Assembly (NCBI GenBank): GCA_963814915.1
Contig: CAWFEI010000011.1
Span: 54,855-118,854 of the forward strand
From: VRUE01 sp963814915
GTDB taxonomy: Bacteria > Actinomycetota > Thermoleophilia > Solirubrobacterales > 70-9
Length of the DNA: 64,000 nt
Reading direction: 5' to 3'
Shown: piece by piece, positions 11,772 through 21,613 of the stretch
Layout: every line of letters starts with the position of its first letter
How positions within the stretch are numbered: the first letter of the stretch is position 1
Translations under genes and position numbers: made by a program
The notes under the pieces: generated by a model
Database searches by the model: none
Told to the model about the DNA's origin: nothing
What the model saw: only the letters and a program-made list of their open reading frames with translations

Positions 11772-11772
11772 C

Positions 11773-14589
11773 TCAGTCGCGCGTCAACCGCTCGAGCAGG
11801 AAGACGAACGACTCGTAGGGCTCGCCGGTGGCGCGAGCCAGGCCGATCTCGCAGGTCCGGTTGCTGGAGAGGTGGGCGTCGAAGCTGCGCCCGGCGAGCT
11901 CGGATGCCTGGCCGGCGGTCGCCGCCGCGGTCAGCTCCGGATGGCTGATGCCGCGGTCGCCCGCGAAGCCGCAGCAGGTCGACGAGGGCGCCACGTAGAC
12001 GTCCTCGGCGAGGGCGCCGGCGAGCTTGCGCAGGCGCGGCGCGAGGCCCATCTGGCGGGTCGCGCAGGTCGGGTGGACGGTCGCCGAGCCGAGCCGCTCG
12101 GCAATCTCCAGATTCGCCAGCAGGCTGTCGTGTGCCCAGGCGACCGAGTCGAGGATCGTCAGCTTCTCGAGGCGCTCCGCGTTCGCCTCGCTCAGCACCC
12201 CCTCGCCCGGGTCGGCGACCGCGTGGGTGCAGGAAGCCGCGTCGATGACGACCGGCAGCCGTCCCTCCTCGCTCCAACCCCAGAGCCGCTCGACCATCTC
12301 GTTGGCCTTATGCCGGTGCGCCTCGCCGAATCCTTTCGAGCCCCAGGGCAACCCGCAGCAGGAACCGGCCACCTCGCCCGGGATCCAGACCGGCATCCCG
12401 GCCCTGGCCGAGACCTCGACCATCGCCTCGGCGAGGCTCCGCGGCTCCGCCGAGCCGAAGATGCGGTTGGTGCAGCTGGGGACGTAGACGGCGCTCGCGC
12501 CCTCGCGCGCCGTCGGGGGCAGGTGCGGCGAGGCCGGGCCCGGCAGGCCCGCCCCGCGCTTGGTGCGGCGCGCCAGCGGGCCGCCGAAGCGCAGCGCGAC
12601 GCGCGAGGCCTTTTCCGCCGCGCCCCAGTTGCGCGCGCCGCGCAGGGCGAGCGCTTCCGCGCGCGGCGAGTGCGCCTCCGCGCGCAGCTCCTTGACCAGC
12701 TTGCCGGTGTCGATGCCGAGCGGGCAGGCGAGGCGGCAGGAGCCGTCGACCGCGCAGGTATCGAGCCCGTCGTAGGCGTACTCCTCCTCCAGCGCGAGGC
12801 GCAGCTCCGAGCCCTCGGGCTGGCGGGCAATCTCGCGGCGCAGGACGATCCGCTGGCGCGGCGTCGTCGTCAGGTTGCGGCTCGGGCAGGCCGGCTCGCA
12901 GAAGCCGCACTCGACGCAGGCGCTCGCCGACCCCTCCTCCACCTCCGGCATCGTTTTGAGATTGCGCAGGTGAGCGTCGGGGTCGCGGTTGAGGACGACG
13001 CCGGGGCCCAACACCCCGTCGGGGTCGGCGAGCCGCTTGACCCGCCACATCACCTCGGTCGCCTTCTCCCCCCACTCGCGCTCGACGTAGGGGGCCATGT
13101 TGATCCCGGTGCCGTGCTCGGCCTTGAGCGAGCCGTCGTACTTGTCGACGACCAGCTCGACCAGCTTCGCCATGAACGACTCGTAGCGGTCGAGCTCCTC
13201 CTGCACGCCGAAGTCCGGCGTCAGCATGAAGTGCAGGTTGCCCGCGGAAGCGTGCCCGGCGACGCCGGGCAGGAAGCCATGCTCGCCGAGCAGCGCCTGC
13301 AGGTCGCGGGCGCCCTCGGCGATCCGCTCGGGCGGCACACAGACGTCCTCGACGATCAGCGCCGTGCCCGGCAACCGCAGCCGCCCGACCAGTCCGTGCA
13401 GACCCTCGCGCACCCGCCAGGCGAGCTCGATCTCCTCGGCCTCGCGGGTGAACTCGATCGGCCGGATCGTCTCGTGGCCGGCGAGGATCTCGCCTGCCTT
13501 GCCGAGGTAAGCGTCAAGCTCGGCGTCGGTGGCCGCGCCGAACTCGACCAACAGCACGGCGGAGTCCGGCGGCAGCTCTTTCCACTCCTGCGGCGCGCCG
13601 ACCATGTTCCAGGCGGCGGTGATCAACGCCGGGGCGACCATCAGCTCGACCGCGGTGGCGCCGCTGTCGACCAGGTCGCGGACCGGGGCGATCGCGGCGT
13701 CGATGCCGGGGAAGTGGACCCAGGCGGTGGTCGTGCGCACGGGTTGGGGAACCGTCTCGAAGACCGCCTCGGCGACGAAGCCGAGCGTGCCCTCCGAGCC
13801 GACGAGCAGGCGGCGGAAGATCTCCAGCGGCTCGTCGGCGTCGAGGAAGGCGCATAGCCGGTAGCCGGTCGTGTTCTTGATCGCGAACTTGCGCCGGATG
13901 CGCTCGCTCAGCTCGGCGTCGGCGCGGATCTCGTCGCGAATCGCGGCCAGGCCGGCGGCGAGCTCCGGCTCCTCGGCGGCGAAGCGCTCGGCGGCGCCGT
14001 CGGCGGCGGTGTCGATCGTCGCCCCCGAGGGCAGCACGAAGGTCAGCGAGCGCAGCGTCGAGTAGGAGTCCTTGGTCGTGCCGCAGCGCATCCCGCCCGA
14101 GTTGTTGGCGATCACGCCGCCGACGGTGGCGATGTCGGTGCTGGCGGGGTCGGGGCCGAGCTTGCGGCCGTGCGGGGCGAGGACGCGGTTGGCGTGGCCG
14201 AGCACCGTTCCTGGCTTGACCCGGACCGACGCCCCGTCCTCCTCGACGGCTACCCCGCCGAAGTGGCGGCGAACGTCGACAAGGATGCCGTCGCTCTGGC
14301 CCTGCCCGTTGAGACTCGTACCAGCGGCGCGGAAGACGACCGGCACATCGTTGGCACGGCCGTAGGCGAGGGTCTTGGCGACATCGCGCGCGTCGCGGGC
14401 CATGACCACGGCCTGGGGAAGCAGGCGGTAGGGGCTCGCGTCAGAGGCGTAGCGAACGATGTCGCCCGCCCGGGCGAGGACCCGGTCGGCGCCGAGCAGC
14501 GCCTCGAGCTCGCCGCGCAGCGGCTGCGCGGCGCCCGAGGCCAGCGACTCCGGGGCGCGGTCAGGGGCGGCGGTGGCGCTCATCGCCAT
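11773..14589 (-). CDS. FAD-linked and Fe-S oxidoreductase (glycolate/D-lactate/D-2-hydroxyacid dehydrogenase type)
   Basis: This 938-aa fusion of GlcD-like and GlcF/GlpC-like parts oxidises a D-2-hydroxy acid and passes electrons on, probably to the quinone pool. Residues 45 to about 220 are the FAD-binding domain (RAAGTSLNGQGQSDG, VIANNSGGMRCG). About 255-520 form the FAD-oxidase cap. Two 4Fe-4S motifs follow, ACVECGFCEPACPSR near 572 and CAVDGSCRLACP near 615. Two CCG cysteine-rich domains end the protein (GSCCGLPWGSKG, STCCGFAGDRG). Its ATG directly follows the stop of the upstream benzoylformate decarboxylase gene, so the two are one operon. A D-mandelate-like substrate is an inference from that neighbour. 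Confidence 0.85.
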   Translation of the reverse strand: MAMSATAAPDRAPESLASGAAQPLRGELEALLGADRVLARAGDIVRYASDASPYRLLPQAVVMARDARDVAKTLAYGRANDVPVVFRAAGTSLNGQGQSDGILVDVRRHFGGVAVEEDGASVRVKPGTVLGHANRVLAPHGRKLGPDPASTDIATVGGVIANNSGGMRCGTTKDSYSTLRSLTFVLPSGATIDTAADGAAERFAAEEPELAAGLAAIRDEIRADAELSERIRRKFAIKNTTGYRLCAFLDADEPLEIFRRLLVGSEGTLGFVAEAVFETVPQPVRTTTAWVHFPGIDAAIAPVRDLVDSGATAVELMVAPALITAAWNMVGAPQEWKELPPDSAVLLVEFGAATDAELDAYLGKAGEILAGHETIRPIEFTREAEEIELAWRVREGLHGLVGRLRLPGTALIVEDVCVPPERIAEGARDLQALLGEHGFLPGVAGHASAGNLHFMLTPDFGVQEELDRYESFMAKLVELVVDKYDGSLKAEHGTGINMAPYVEREWGEKATEVMWRVKRLADPDGVLGPGVVLNRDPDAHLRNLKTMPEVEEGSASACVECGFCEPACPSRNLTTTPRQRIVLRREIARQPEGSELRLALEEEYAYDGLDTCAVDGSCRLACPLGIDTGKLVKELRAEAHSPRAEALALRGARNWGAAEKASRVALRFGGPLARRTKRGAGLPGPASPHLPPTAREGASAVYVPSCTNRIFGSAEPRSLAEAMVEVSARAGMPVWIPGEVAGSCCGLPWGSKGFGEAHRHKANEMVERLWGWSEEGRLPVVIDAASCTHAVADPGEGVLSEANAERLEKLTILDSVAWAHDSLLANLEIAERLGSATVHPTCATRQMGLAPRLRKLAGALAEDVYVAPSSTCCGFAGDRGISHPELTAAATAGQASELAGRSFDAHLSSNRTCEIGLARATGEPYESFVFLLERLTRD

Positions 14590-16185
14590 TCAGAAGAGGG
14601 ACATGCCCCGCTGCACCGGGACTTCGACCAGCTCCGGCCGCGAGGAGGACACGGCCTTGGCAAGGGCGTCGCGCACCTCGTCGCGCCCGTTCGCGACCCG
14701 GGTCGAGACGCCGTAGCCGGCGGCGACCGCGGCGACGTCGAGCGCGGGCAGGTCGAGCCCGGGGGCGCCCGTCACCGACTCCACTTCGGCGAACCACTTG
14801 AGGATCGCGTACTCGGAGTTGCGCAGGACGAGGAAGGTGACAGGCGCGTCGTAGGCGACGGCGCTCCAGAAGGCGGTGACCGCGTACTGGACCGAGCCCT
14901 CGCCGATAACGCAGACGACGGGGCGGTCGGGCTGGGCGAGCTGGACGCCGACCGCCGCCGGCAGGCCGAAGCCGAGCCCGCCGCCGGCGCTGAAGTAATA
15001 GCTGCCCGGCCTGGAGAGGCGGAGCTGGTTGCGCAGGGCGAGGGTGCTCGAAGGGGACTCGAGCACGACGATGCCGTCCTCGGGGAAGACCTCGGCCAGG
15101 GCCGAGTGCACGGTCGACGAATTGAGCGGGTCCTCGGCGGGGATTTCGGTCGGGCCCGGGTTCGGCTCCGGCGCCGGCCGAGTGGACTCCGGCACGGCCT
15201 CGAGCAGAGCCGCGATCGTGAGCCCGACGTCGGCGACGATCGCGTAGCCCATCGGCGCCCGTGCGGCCTCGTCGGGATCGCTGGTTATCGCCACGAGGGT
15301 CGCGCCCTCGGGCAGCAGCGGGCCGGGGATGTGCGGGTAGTAGGGGAAGACCGAGCTGCCCGCGACGAGGATCAGGTCGTGGCCCTCGAGCGTCTGCGCG
15401 ACCGGGCCGATCGCCGGCGGCAGCACGCCACGGAAGTTCGGATGGTTCTCGGGAAAGCCCAACCGCCCGCCGCCCGGGGCCGGGGTCGCCCAGACCGGCA
15501 GGCGTTGACGCTCGGCCAGGCCGACCGCCGCGTCCCAGCCGTCGCCGTCGAGGTCGGGGCCCGCGATCAGCACCGGGTTGCTCGCCTTCTCCAGGTGCCC
15601 GGCGAGACGGCGGACCGAATCGGGGTTTGCGACGGCGCGCCCGTCTACCCCGCGCGCGATCGCCGCGCTCGCCGCGGGCTCGTCGACCTCGGCGTCCCAG
15701 TCGTCCATCGGGATCGAGACGAAGACGGGGCCGCGCGGCGGCAGAGAGGCGAGGTGGATACCGCGCGCCAGGGCGTGCGGGACGTCCTCGGCCCGGGGCG
15801 GCTCGTAGGACCACTTGACCAGCGGGTGCGGCATGCGGGTCGCGTCGCGGTTGGTCAGGTTCGCCTGCAGGGTCATCTGCGCGCGGGTCTGCTGGCCCGC
15901 GGTGACCAGGACCGGCGAGTGGTTGGCCTGAGCGTTGAAGATCGCCCCCATCGCGTTGCCGACCCCCGGCGCGGTGTGCAGGTTGGCGATCGCCGGGCGG
16001 CCCGAGGCCTGCGCGTAGCCGTCGGCCATGCCGACCACGACGCCCTCGTGCAGGCCGAGCACGAAGCGGAAGTCGCCGGGGTACTCGGCCAGCATCGGCA
16101 GCTCGGTCGAGCCGGGATTGCCGAAGATCGTCGTCATCCCCTGGGCACGGAAGAGGTCGAAGCTGGCATCGCGCACCGTCGGCAT
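14590..16185 (-). CDS. mdlC: Benzoylformate decarboxylase-type ThDP enzyme
   Basis: The predicted reaction is non-oxidative decarboxylation of a 2-keto acid such as benzoylformate to the aldehyde. At 531 aa it has the three-domain ThDP layout. The PYR domain begins with GMTTIFGNPGSTELPML, where the conserved Glu activates ThDP in MdlC, LHEGVVVGMADGYAQ follows, and there is a middle domain (about 190-320). The PP domain has GEGSVQYAVTAFWSA with NSEYAILKWF near 430-470 for Mg-ThDP binding. It is the first gene of a two-gene operon with the FAD/Fe-S dehydrogenase. Other ThDP decarboxylases with similar folds (oxalyl-CoA, acetolactate synthase type) are less likely because of the NPGSTE motif. 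It is divergent from the peptidase gene at 16248. Confidence 0.85.
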   Translation of the reverse strand: MPTVRDASFDLFRAQGMTTIFGNPGSTELPMLAEYPGDFRFVLGLHEGVVVGMADGYAQASGRPAIANLHTAPGVGNAMGAIFNAQANHSPVLVTAGQQTRAQMTLQANLTNRDATRMPHPLVKWSYEPPRAEDVPHALARGIHLASLPPRGPVFVSIPMDDWDAEVDEPAASAAIARGVDGRAVANPDSVRRLAGHLEKASNPVLIAGPDLDGDGWDAAVGLAERQRLPVWATPAPGGGRLGFPENHPNFRGVLPPAIGPVAQTLEGHDLILVAGSSVFPYYPHIPGPLLPEGATLVAITSDPDEAARAPMGYAIVADVGLTIAALLEAVPESTRPAPEPNPGPTEIPAEDPLNSSTVHSALAEVFPEDGIVVLESPSSTLALRNQLRLSRPGSYYFSAGGGLGFGLPAAVGVQLAQPDRPVVCVIGEGSVQYAVTAFWSAVAYDAPVTFLVLRNSEYAILKWFAEVESVTGAPGLDLPALDVAAVAAGYGVSTRVANGRDEVRDALAKAVSSSRPELVEVPVQRGMSLF

Positions 16186-16247
16186 GAACGGACCCTAACT
16201 TGCGACGCTCAAGCAGGGCGGGTGCCGCGGTCGATAACGGGCGGGAC

Positions 16248-17000
16248 GTGCCAGGGACGATCGACAAACTCGGCGGCAAGGCCTGCGCGGCGCTGGCGCT
16301 GCTCGCGGCCGCGGCCGTCGCCTCCCTCGCCTGCTGGGCAGCCACGTCGGCCAGCGGTGCGCCGCTGCCGACCAAGAACGTCTACGCGACCGGGCGGATC
16401 GTCCCCATTCCGGCCGCGATCCCGCACGAAGCCGGCGACATGGTCGACCGGCGGATCGTGCCCGACCTGCGCTGGATCGCCAAGCGCTACCCGATCGTCG
16501 TCACCGACGGCTACTCAGGCCCGCTCCCGAACGGCGGGCACGCCGGCTGCCACGGCTGCCACGTGCGCAACTCCGACCACTACAACGGGCTCGCGGTCGA
16601 CATCGTGCCGCTCAACGGCTCCGGCCGCTGCGACCGGGCCTGGCGCCCGATCACCCGCCTGGCCCGCTGGGCCGAGCCGGTGCAGAACCGGCCGCGCGCG
16701 CCGTTCCGCTGGGTCGGCTACGCCGGCGACGCCGGCCACGGCTGCGGAAACCATCTCCACCTTTCCTGGGAACACGCCCGCGCGCCGATGTTCCAACTGG
16801 CCGAATGGGTCGAGGTCTTCCCCGTGCGCAACCAGGGCGTCACCACGCAACCACAGCCTCAGCCCCCTGCCCCGCCCTCAGGCGTCAAGCCGCCGAAGGG
16901 CCCGCAGGGCGGCAGCGAGCCCGGCGTCACCTACCAACCGAGCCCGCGCGGCGGCGTCTCAGTCGTCCAGGCCGGCGGGGTCTCCCCCCGCGGCGATTAG
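16248..17000 (+). CDS. Secreted M15/VanY-like zinc peptidase domain protein
   Basis: An N-terminal signal segment (ACAALALLAAAAVASLACWA) exports the protein. The mature part has the M15/VanY-type metal site: SDHYNGLAVDIVP (S-x-H-x2-G-x-A-x-D pattern) and, near the end of the domain, GCGNHLHLSW (H-x-H). Such enzymes cut D-Ala bonds in peptidoglycan. A Pro- and Gly-rich low-complexity tail of about 60 residues follows. Paired cysteines (GGHAGCHGCHV) may form a disulfide. I chose GTG 16248; a TTG at 16200 would add 16 residues. It is divergent from mdlC, with a lipoprotein gene 12 bp downstream. Confidence 0.65.
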   Translation: MPGTIDKLGGKACAALALLAAAAVASLACWAATSASGAPLPTKNVYATGRIVPIPAAIPHEAGDMVDRRIVPDLRWIAKRYPIVVTDGYSGPLPNGGHAGCHGCHVRNSDHYNGLAVDIVPLNGSGRCDRAWRPITRLARWAEPVQNRPRAPFRWVGYAGDAGHGCGNHLHLSWEHARAPMFQLAEWVEVFPVRNQGVTTQPQPQPPAPPSGVKPPKGPQGGSEPGVTYQPSPRGGVSVVQAGGVSPRGD

Positions 17001-17012
17001 GATCGGCGGCCG

Positions 17013-17483
17013 ATGCGCCGCTTCCTCGCAATCCCCGCAGCCGTCGCCGTCGCGCTCGTCGCGGGCTGCGGCGGGCCCGATGACTCGACCCCGGTCGCCT
17101 GCCTGGAAGGCGCCCCGGCCTACCTGCGGGCGCTGGAAGCGGCGCCCGGCGAGGTGGAGCTGGCGGGGACGACGCCGATCTCCGAGTGCCTCGCCGAAAA
17201 CCAGACCGGCGGCGACCTGGCGACCGTGGGCGCGGCGATGCTGCGCGCGGCGACCGAGCTGAACGGCGAGGCCCGGGCCAAGCCCGGCGGCGCGGCGAAC
17301 CTGCAACTCGGCTACCTGCTCGGCGCCGCCCAGCGGGGGGCCGACGGAACCGAAGGCATTCACGACGAGCTGGTCCGCCGGCTCGCCGCCGCCGCCCGCT
17401 ACGGCCCCGACAACCGGCCGCTTCCGGCGACCTTCCTCGCCACCTACCAGCGCGGCTTCGACGCCGGCCACGAGCGCGGCTGA
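17013..17483 (+). CDS. Predicted lipoprotein, 156 aa
   Basis: The start MRRFLAIPAAVAVALVAGCGG is a clear lipoprotein signal peptide with the lipobox VAGC; Cys20 is the predicted lipidated residue. The rest is soluble, Ala-rich and has no motif I recognise. A segment near residue 95 (NLQLGYLLGAAQRGADG) looks helical. It probably shares a transcript with the peptidase upstream. Function unknown. Confidence 0.6.
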   Translation: MRRFLAIPAAVAVALVAGCGGPDDSTPVACLEGAPAYLRALEAAPGEVELAGTTPISECLAENQTGGDLATVGAAMLRAATELNGEARAKPGGAANLQLGYLLGAAQRGADGTEGIHDELVRRLAAAARYGPDNRPLPATFLATYQRGFDAGHERG

Positions 17484-17523
17484 ATACGCTGCCAGTACCC
17501 ACGACTTCGATGGAGGACTTGAC

Positions 17524-18837
<1,314 letters not shown>

Positions 18838-18840
18838 CGC

Positions 18841-18879
18841 GTTCGCTGTTTGTAGACCGGTCCGCGACAAACAGCGAAC
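18841..18879. repeat. 39-bp palindromic element between fumC and the aldehyde dehydrogenase gene
   Basis: The arms GTTCGCTGTTTGT and ACAAACAGCGAAC are perfect 13-bp complements around a 13-base loop. It fills the 44-bp gap between the convergent stops of fumC and the next gene, so it could act as a bidirectional terminator, although no U-run follows. It has the same length as, and 30/39 identity to, the palindrome inside ileS. Confidence 0.7.
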
Positions 18880-18881
18880 GG

Positions 18882-20327
18882 TCAGCCCTGCAGGGTTACG
18901 AAGCGCTCCTCGGTCAGCTCGAGCACAGCGAAGGCCGGGCCCTCGCGGGTGTTGCCCGAGTCCTTGACGCCGCCGTAGGGCATCTGGTCGGCACGGAAGG
19001 TGGGGACCTCGTTGATCAGCACGCCGCCGAACTCGAGCGTCGCGGCGGCCTCCAGCCCGCGGGCCATGTCGCGGGTGAAGACGCCGGCCTGGAGGCCGAA
19101 CTTGGAGTCGTTGGCCATCCGCAGCGCCTCGCCGAACTCGGTGTAGCGGTCGATCGTCGCGACCGGGCCGAAGACCTCCTCGCACCAGACGTTGGCCTCG
19201 CGCGGCGGACTGGCGAGCAGGGTCGGGGCGAGGCAGCGGCCGTCGTCGAGCAACTCGCCGCCGGTCAGCAGCTCGGCCCCGCCGGCCACCGCTTCGTCGA
19301 CCCACTGCTTGACCCGGTCGCGGTCGCCGGGGGTGATCAGGGGGCCGACGTCGGTGTCGCGGTCGAGCGGGTCGCCGACCCGCAGGCCCTCGGTATTGGC
19401 GACGAGGCGCTCGACGAAGGCGTCGGCGACATCCTCGTGGACGAGGATCCGCTGGATCGAGATGCAGCTCTGCCCGGCATGCGAGAAGGCGTGCAGCTTG
19501 GCCTTGTCGGCGGCGGTCTCCCAGTCGCCGTCGGCGTGGACGATCAGCGGCGCGTTGGAGCCAAGCTCCAGGTTGACCTTCTTGTGAGGGACGCGGCTGC
19601 GGATTCCCCAGCCGACCTTGGCCGAGCCGGTGAAGCTGAGTGCCGCGGTCAGCTCGTGCTCGACGATCGCGTTGCCGACCTCCGAGCCGGGCCCGGGGAT
19701 GACGCTCAGCCAACCCTCGGGCAGGCCTGCCTCGACCAGGATCGCGGCAAGCTTCAGCGCCGAGATCGGCGTCTGACCGGCGGGCTTGAGCACGACCGCG
19801 TTACCGGCCGCGATCGCCGGGCCGAGCTTGTGCGCGACCAGGTTGAGCGGGAAGTTGAACGGGCTGATCGCGCCGACGACGCCATAGGGGACGCGCATCA
19901 TCACGCCGAGCTTGCCGGCGCCCGGCGCCGAGGCCTCCATCGGCACGGTGCCGCCGCTCAGCTTGCGCGCCTCGACCGCGGAGAAGATCAACGTGTCGAC
20001 GCAGCGCCCGGCCTCGGCCTCGGCCGTCTTCAAGGGCTTGCCGGCCTCGGCGGCGATCGTCAGCGCGAGCTCGTCGCGGCGCTCGGCGACCAGCTCGGCG
20101 GCGCGGTCGAGCACGGCGGCCCGCTCGTGCTGCGGGAAGTCGGCCGACTCGAAGGCGGCCCGGGCGGCGATCGCGCAGCGGTCGGTGAGCGCCGCGTCGC
20201 CGAGCGCAACCCGGCCGACCGCGCTGCCGTCGTAGGGGCTCTTGACCTCGCCCCACTCGCCCGTCGCCGTCCACTCGCCGGCGGCGAGGAGCTCGTGGTC
20301 GACCGCTTGCACCGTCTGAGTCGCCAT
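18882..20327 (-). CDS. NAD(P)-dependent aldehyde dehydrogenase
   Basis: This 481-aa enzyme oxidises an aldehyde to the acid. The catalytic Cys lies in SHAGQSCISIQRI near residue 285 and the general base Glu in VNLELGSNAPLIV near residue 250. The NAD-binding segment SPFNFPLNLVAHKLGPAIAA lies near 145 and the FTGSAKVG loop near 228. The subfamily resembles lactaldehyde, glyceraldehyde-3-phosphate (non-phosphorylating) or phenylacetaldehyde/benzaldehyde dehydrogenases; sequence alone does not decide. It could oxidise the aldehyde made by the decarboxylase at 14590-16185, but the two are not in one operon. Confidence 0.9.
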   Translation of the reverse strand: MATQTVQAVDHELLAAGEWTATGEWGEVKSPYDGSAVGRVALGDAALTDRCAIAARAAFESADFPQHERAAVLDRAAELVAERRDELALTIAAEAGKPLKTAEAEAGRCVDTLIFSAVEARKLSGGTVPMEASAPGAGKLGVMMRVPYGVVGAISPFNFPLNLVAHKLGPAIAAGNAVVLKPAGQTPISALKLAAILVEAGLPEGWLSVIPGPGSEVGNAIVEHELTAALSFTGSAKVGWGIRSRVPHKKVNLELGSNAPLIVHADGDWETAADKAKLHAFSHAGQSCISIQRILVHEDVADAFVERLVANTEGLRVGDPLDRDTDVGPLITPGDRDRVKQWVDEAVAGGAELLTGGELLDDGRCLAPTLLASPPREANVWCEEVFGPVATIDRYTEFGEALRMANDSKFGLQAGVFTRDMARGLEAAATLEFGGVLINEVPTFRADQMPYGGVKDSGNTREGPAFAVLELTEERFVTLQG

Positions 20328-20383
20328 CCCGCTAAGCGTAGAGCAGGCCGAGACTCCCTCTCCCCGAATCTGTTCACCGAGAG

Positions 20384-21613
20384 ATGCGCCTCCGCCTGAC
20401 AGCCCTGCTCTTCTTCTTCCTGCTCGCGCCGAGCGCCCATGCCGGTGTGCGCTGGGTCGTCGTCGGCCACGGCTTCGGGCACGGGGTCGGGATGAGCCAG
20501 TACGGCGCCTACGGCTATGCCGCGCACGGCAAGGGCTACCGCTTCATCCTCGGCCACTACTACTCGGGGACGACCGTCGGCACGCTGCGCGGCCCGCGGG
20601 TGGTCCGCGTCCTGCTCGACGTCAGCCGAGGCGATGTCGGCTTCTCGGCCGCGACCAGCGCCTGCGGCAAGAGGCTCGACCCGAAGCGCTCCTACCTCGC
20701 CCGGCGTATCGGCCGCAGCGTGCAGCTGCGCGGCGCCGGCGGCAAGGCGCTCGCCAACTGTGGCCGCAGGCTGCGTGCCGCCGGGCGGGGGCGGGTCTCG
20801 ATCGGCGGCAGCGCCTACCGCGGGGCGCTCGAGGTCGTGCCGACGGCCGAATCCTCCGGCTCGCTCAACGCCGTCAACGCGGTGCCGGTCGACCAGTACG
20901 TCAAGGGCGTGGTGCCGAACGAGTCGCCCGCCTCCTGGCCGTTGGCGGCGCTGCAGGCGCAGGCGGTCGCGGCCCGCTCCTACGCGCTCTCCACCCAGAC
21001 CGACGGCAACGGCTTCGACCTCTACGCCGACACGCGCAGCCAGGTGTACGGGGGGCTCGGCAGCGAGGTGGCGCGCGGCAACAAGGCCGCGGCCTCGACC
21101 AGGGGCCAGGTGGTGATGTTCAGGGGGGCGATCGCCCAGACCTACTTCTCGGCCTGCTCGGGCGGTCACACCGAGAGCGTGCAGAACGTCTTCTTCGGCC
21201 CGCCGGTTCCCTACCTGGTCGGCGTCCCCGACCCCTACGACGGGAGCTGCCCCCTGCACAGCTGGAAGCTCGAGTTCAGCGGCCGCGAGCTGAGCGCCAA
21301 GCTGGGCGGCTACCTGCACGGGCAGCTGCGCCGCGTCGTGGTGACGAAACGCGGCGCCTCGCCGCGGATCGTCTCGGCCAAGCTCTACGGCAGCGGCGGC
21401 GCGAGCAGGGTCAGGGGCGACCAGCTGCAGTCGGCGCTCGGCGCCTACGACCGCTGGATGAGCTTCCGCAAGTTCGTCAACGGCAAGCTCGTCAACCGTC
21501 CGGAAACGGCTGGATCGGGATGCCGTGATCGACCTCCCGCATGCCAAGCTCATACGCCCCGCCCCCCGGGAGCGTCAGGCGGAGCGGCGGCCGGGAGGGC
21601 CGTTCCACGCTGA
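20384..21613 (+). CDS. Secreted SpoIID/LytB domain protein
   Basis: A signal peptide (LTALLFFFLLAPSAHA) is followed by GHGFGHGVGMSQYGAYGYA, the signature of SpoIID/LytB-type proteins. The central SpoIID domain contains YVKGVVPNESPASWPLAALQAQAVAARSYA, which carries the conserved catalytic-type Glu. A second motif, YFSACSGGHTESVQNVF, also belongs to the family. SpoIID is a peptidoglycan lytic transglycosylase; in non-sporulating actinobacteria related proteins act in wall remodelling. The last 40 residues (after SFRKFVNGKL) are Arg/Pro-rich and overlap the convergent gene by 122 bp, so the true end may be disturbed by an indel. Confidence 0.85.
   Translation: MRLRLTALLFFFLLAPSAHAGVRWVVVGHGFGHGVGMSQYGAYGYAAHGKGYRFILGHYYSGTTVGTLRGPRVVRVLLDVSRGDVGFSAATSACGKRLDPKRSYLARRIGRSVQLRGAGGKALANCGRRLRAAGRGRVSIGGSAYRGALEVVPTAESSGSLNAVNAVPVDQYVKGVVPNESPASWPLAALQAQAVAARSYALSTQTDGNGFDLYADTRSQVYGGLGSEVARGNKAAASTRGQVVMFRGAIAQTYFSACSGGHTESVQNVFFGPPVPYLVGVPDPYDGSCPLHSWKLEFSGRELSAKLGGYLHGQLRRVVVTKRGASPRIVSAKLYGSGGASRVRGDQLQSALGAYDRWMSFRKFVNGKLVNRPETAGSGCRDRPPACQAHTPRPPGASGGAAAGRAVPR

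Noticed and set aside
11872..13857. 661-aa frame opposite the FAD/Fe-S dehydrogenase
   Set aside because: Shadow frame; the minus-strand gene has clear cofactor motifs along its length.
14170..17262. 1030-aa open frame covering parts of four genes
   Set aside because: It crosses the start of the FAD/Fe-S dehydrogenase, all of mdlC on the opposite strand, and the peptidase gene. No domain is recognisable.
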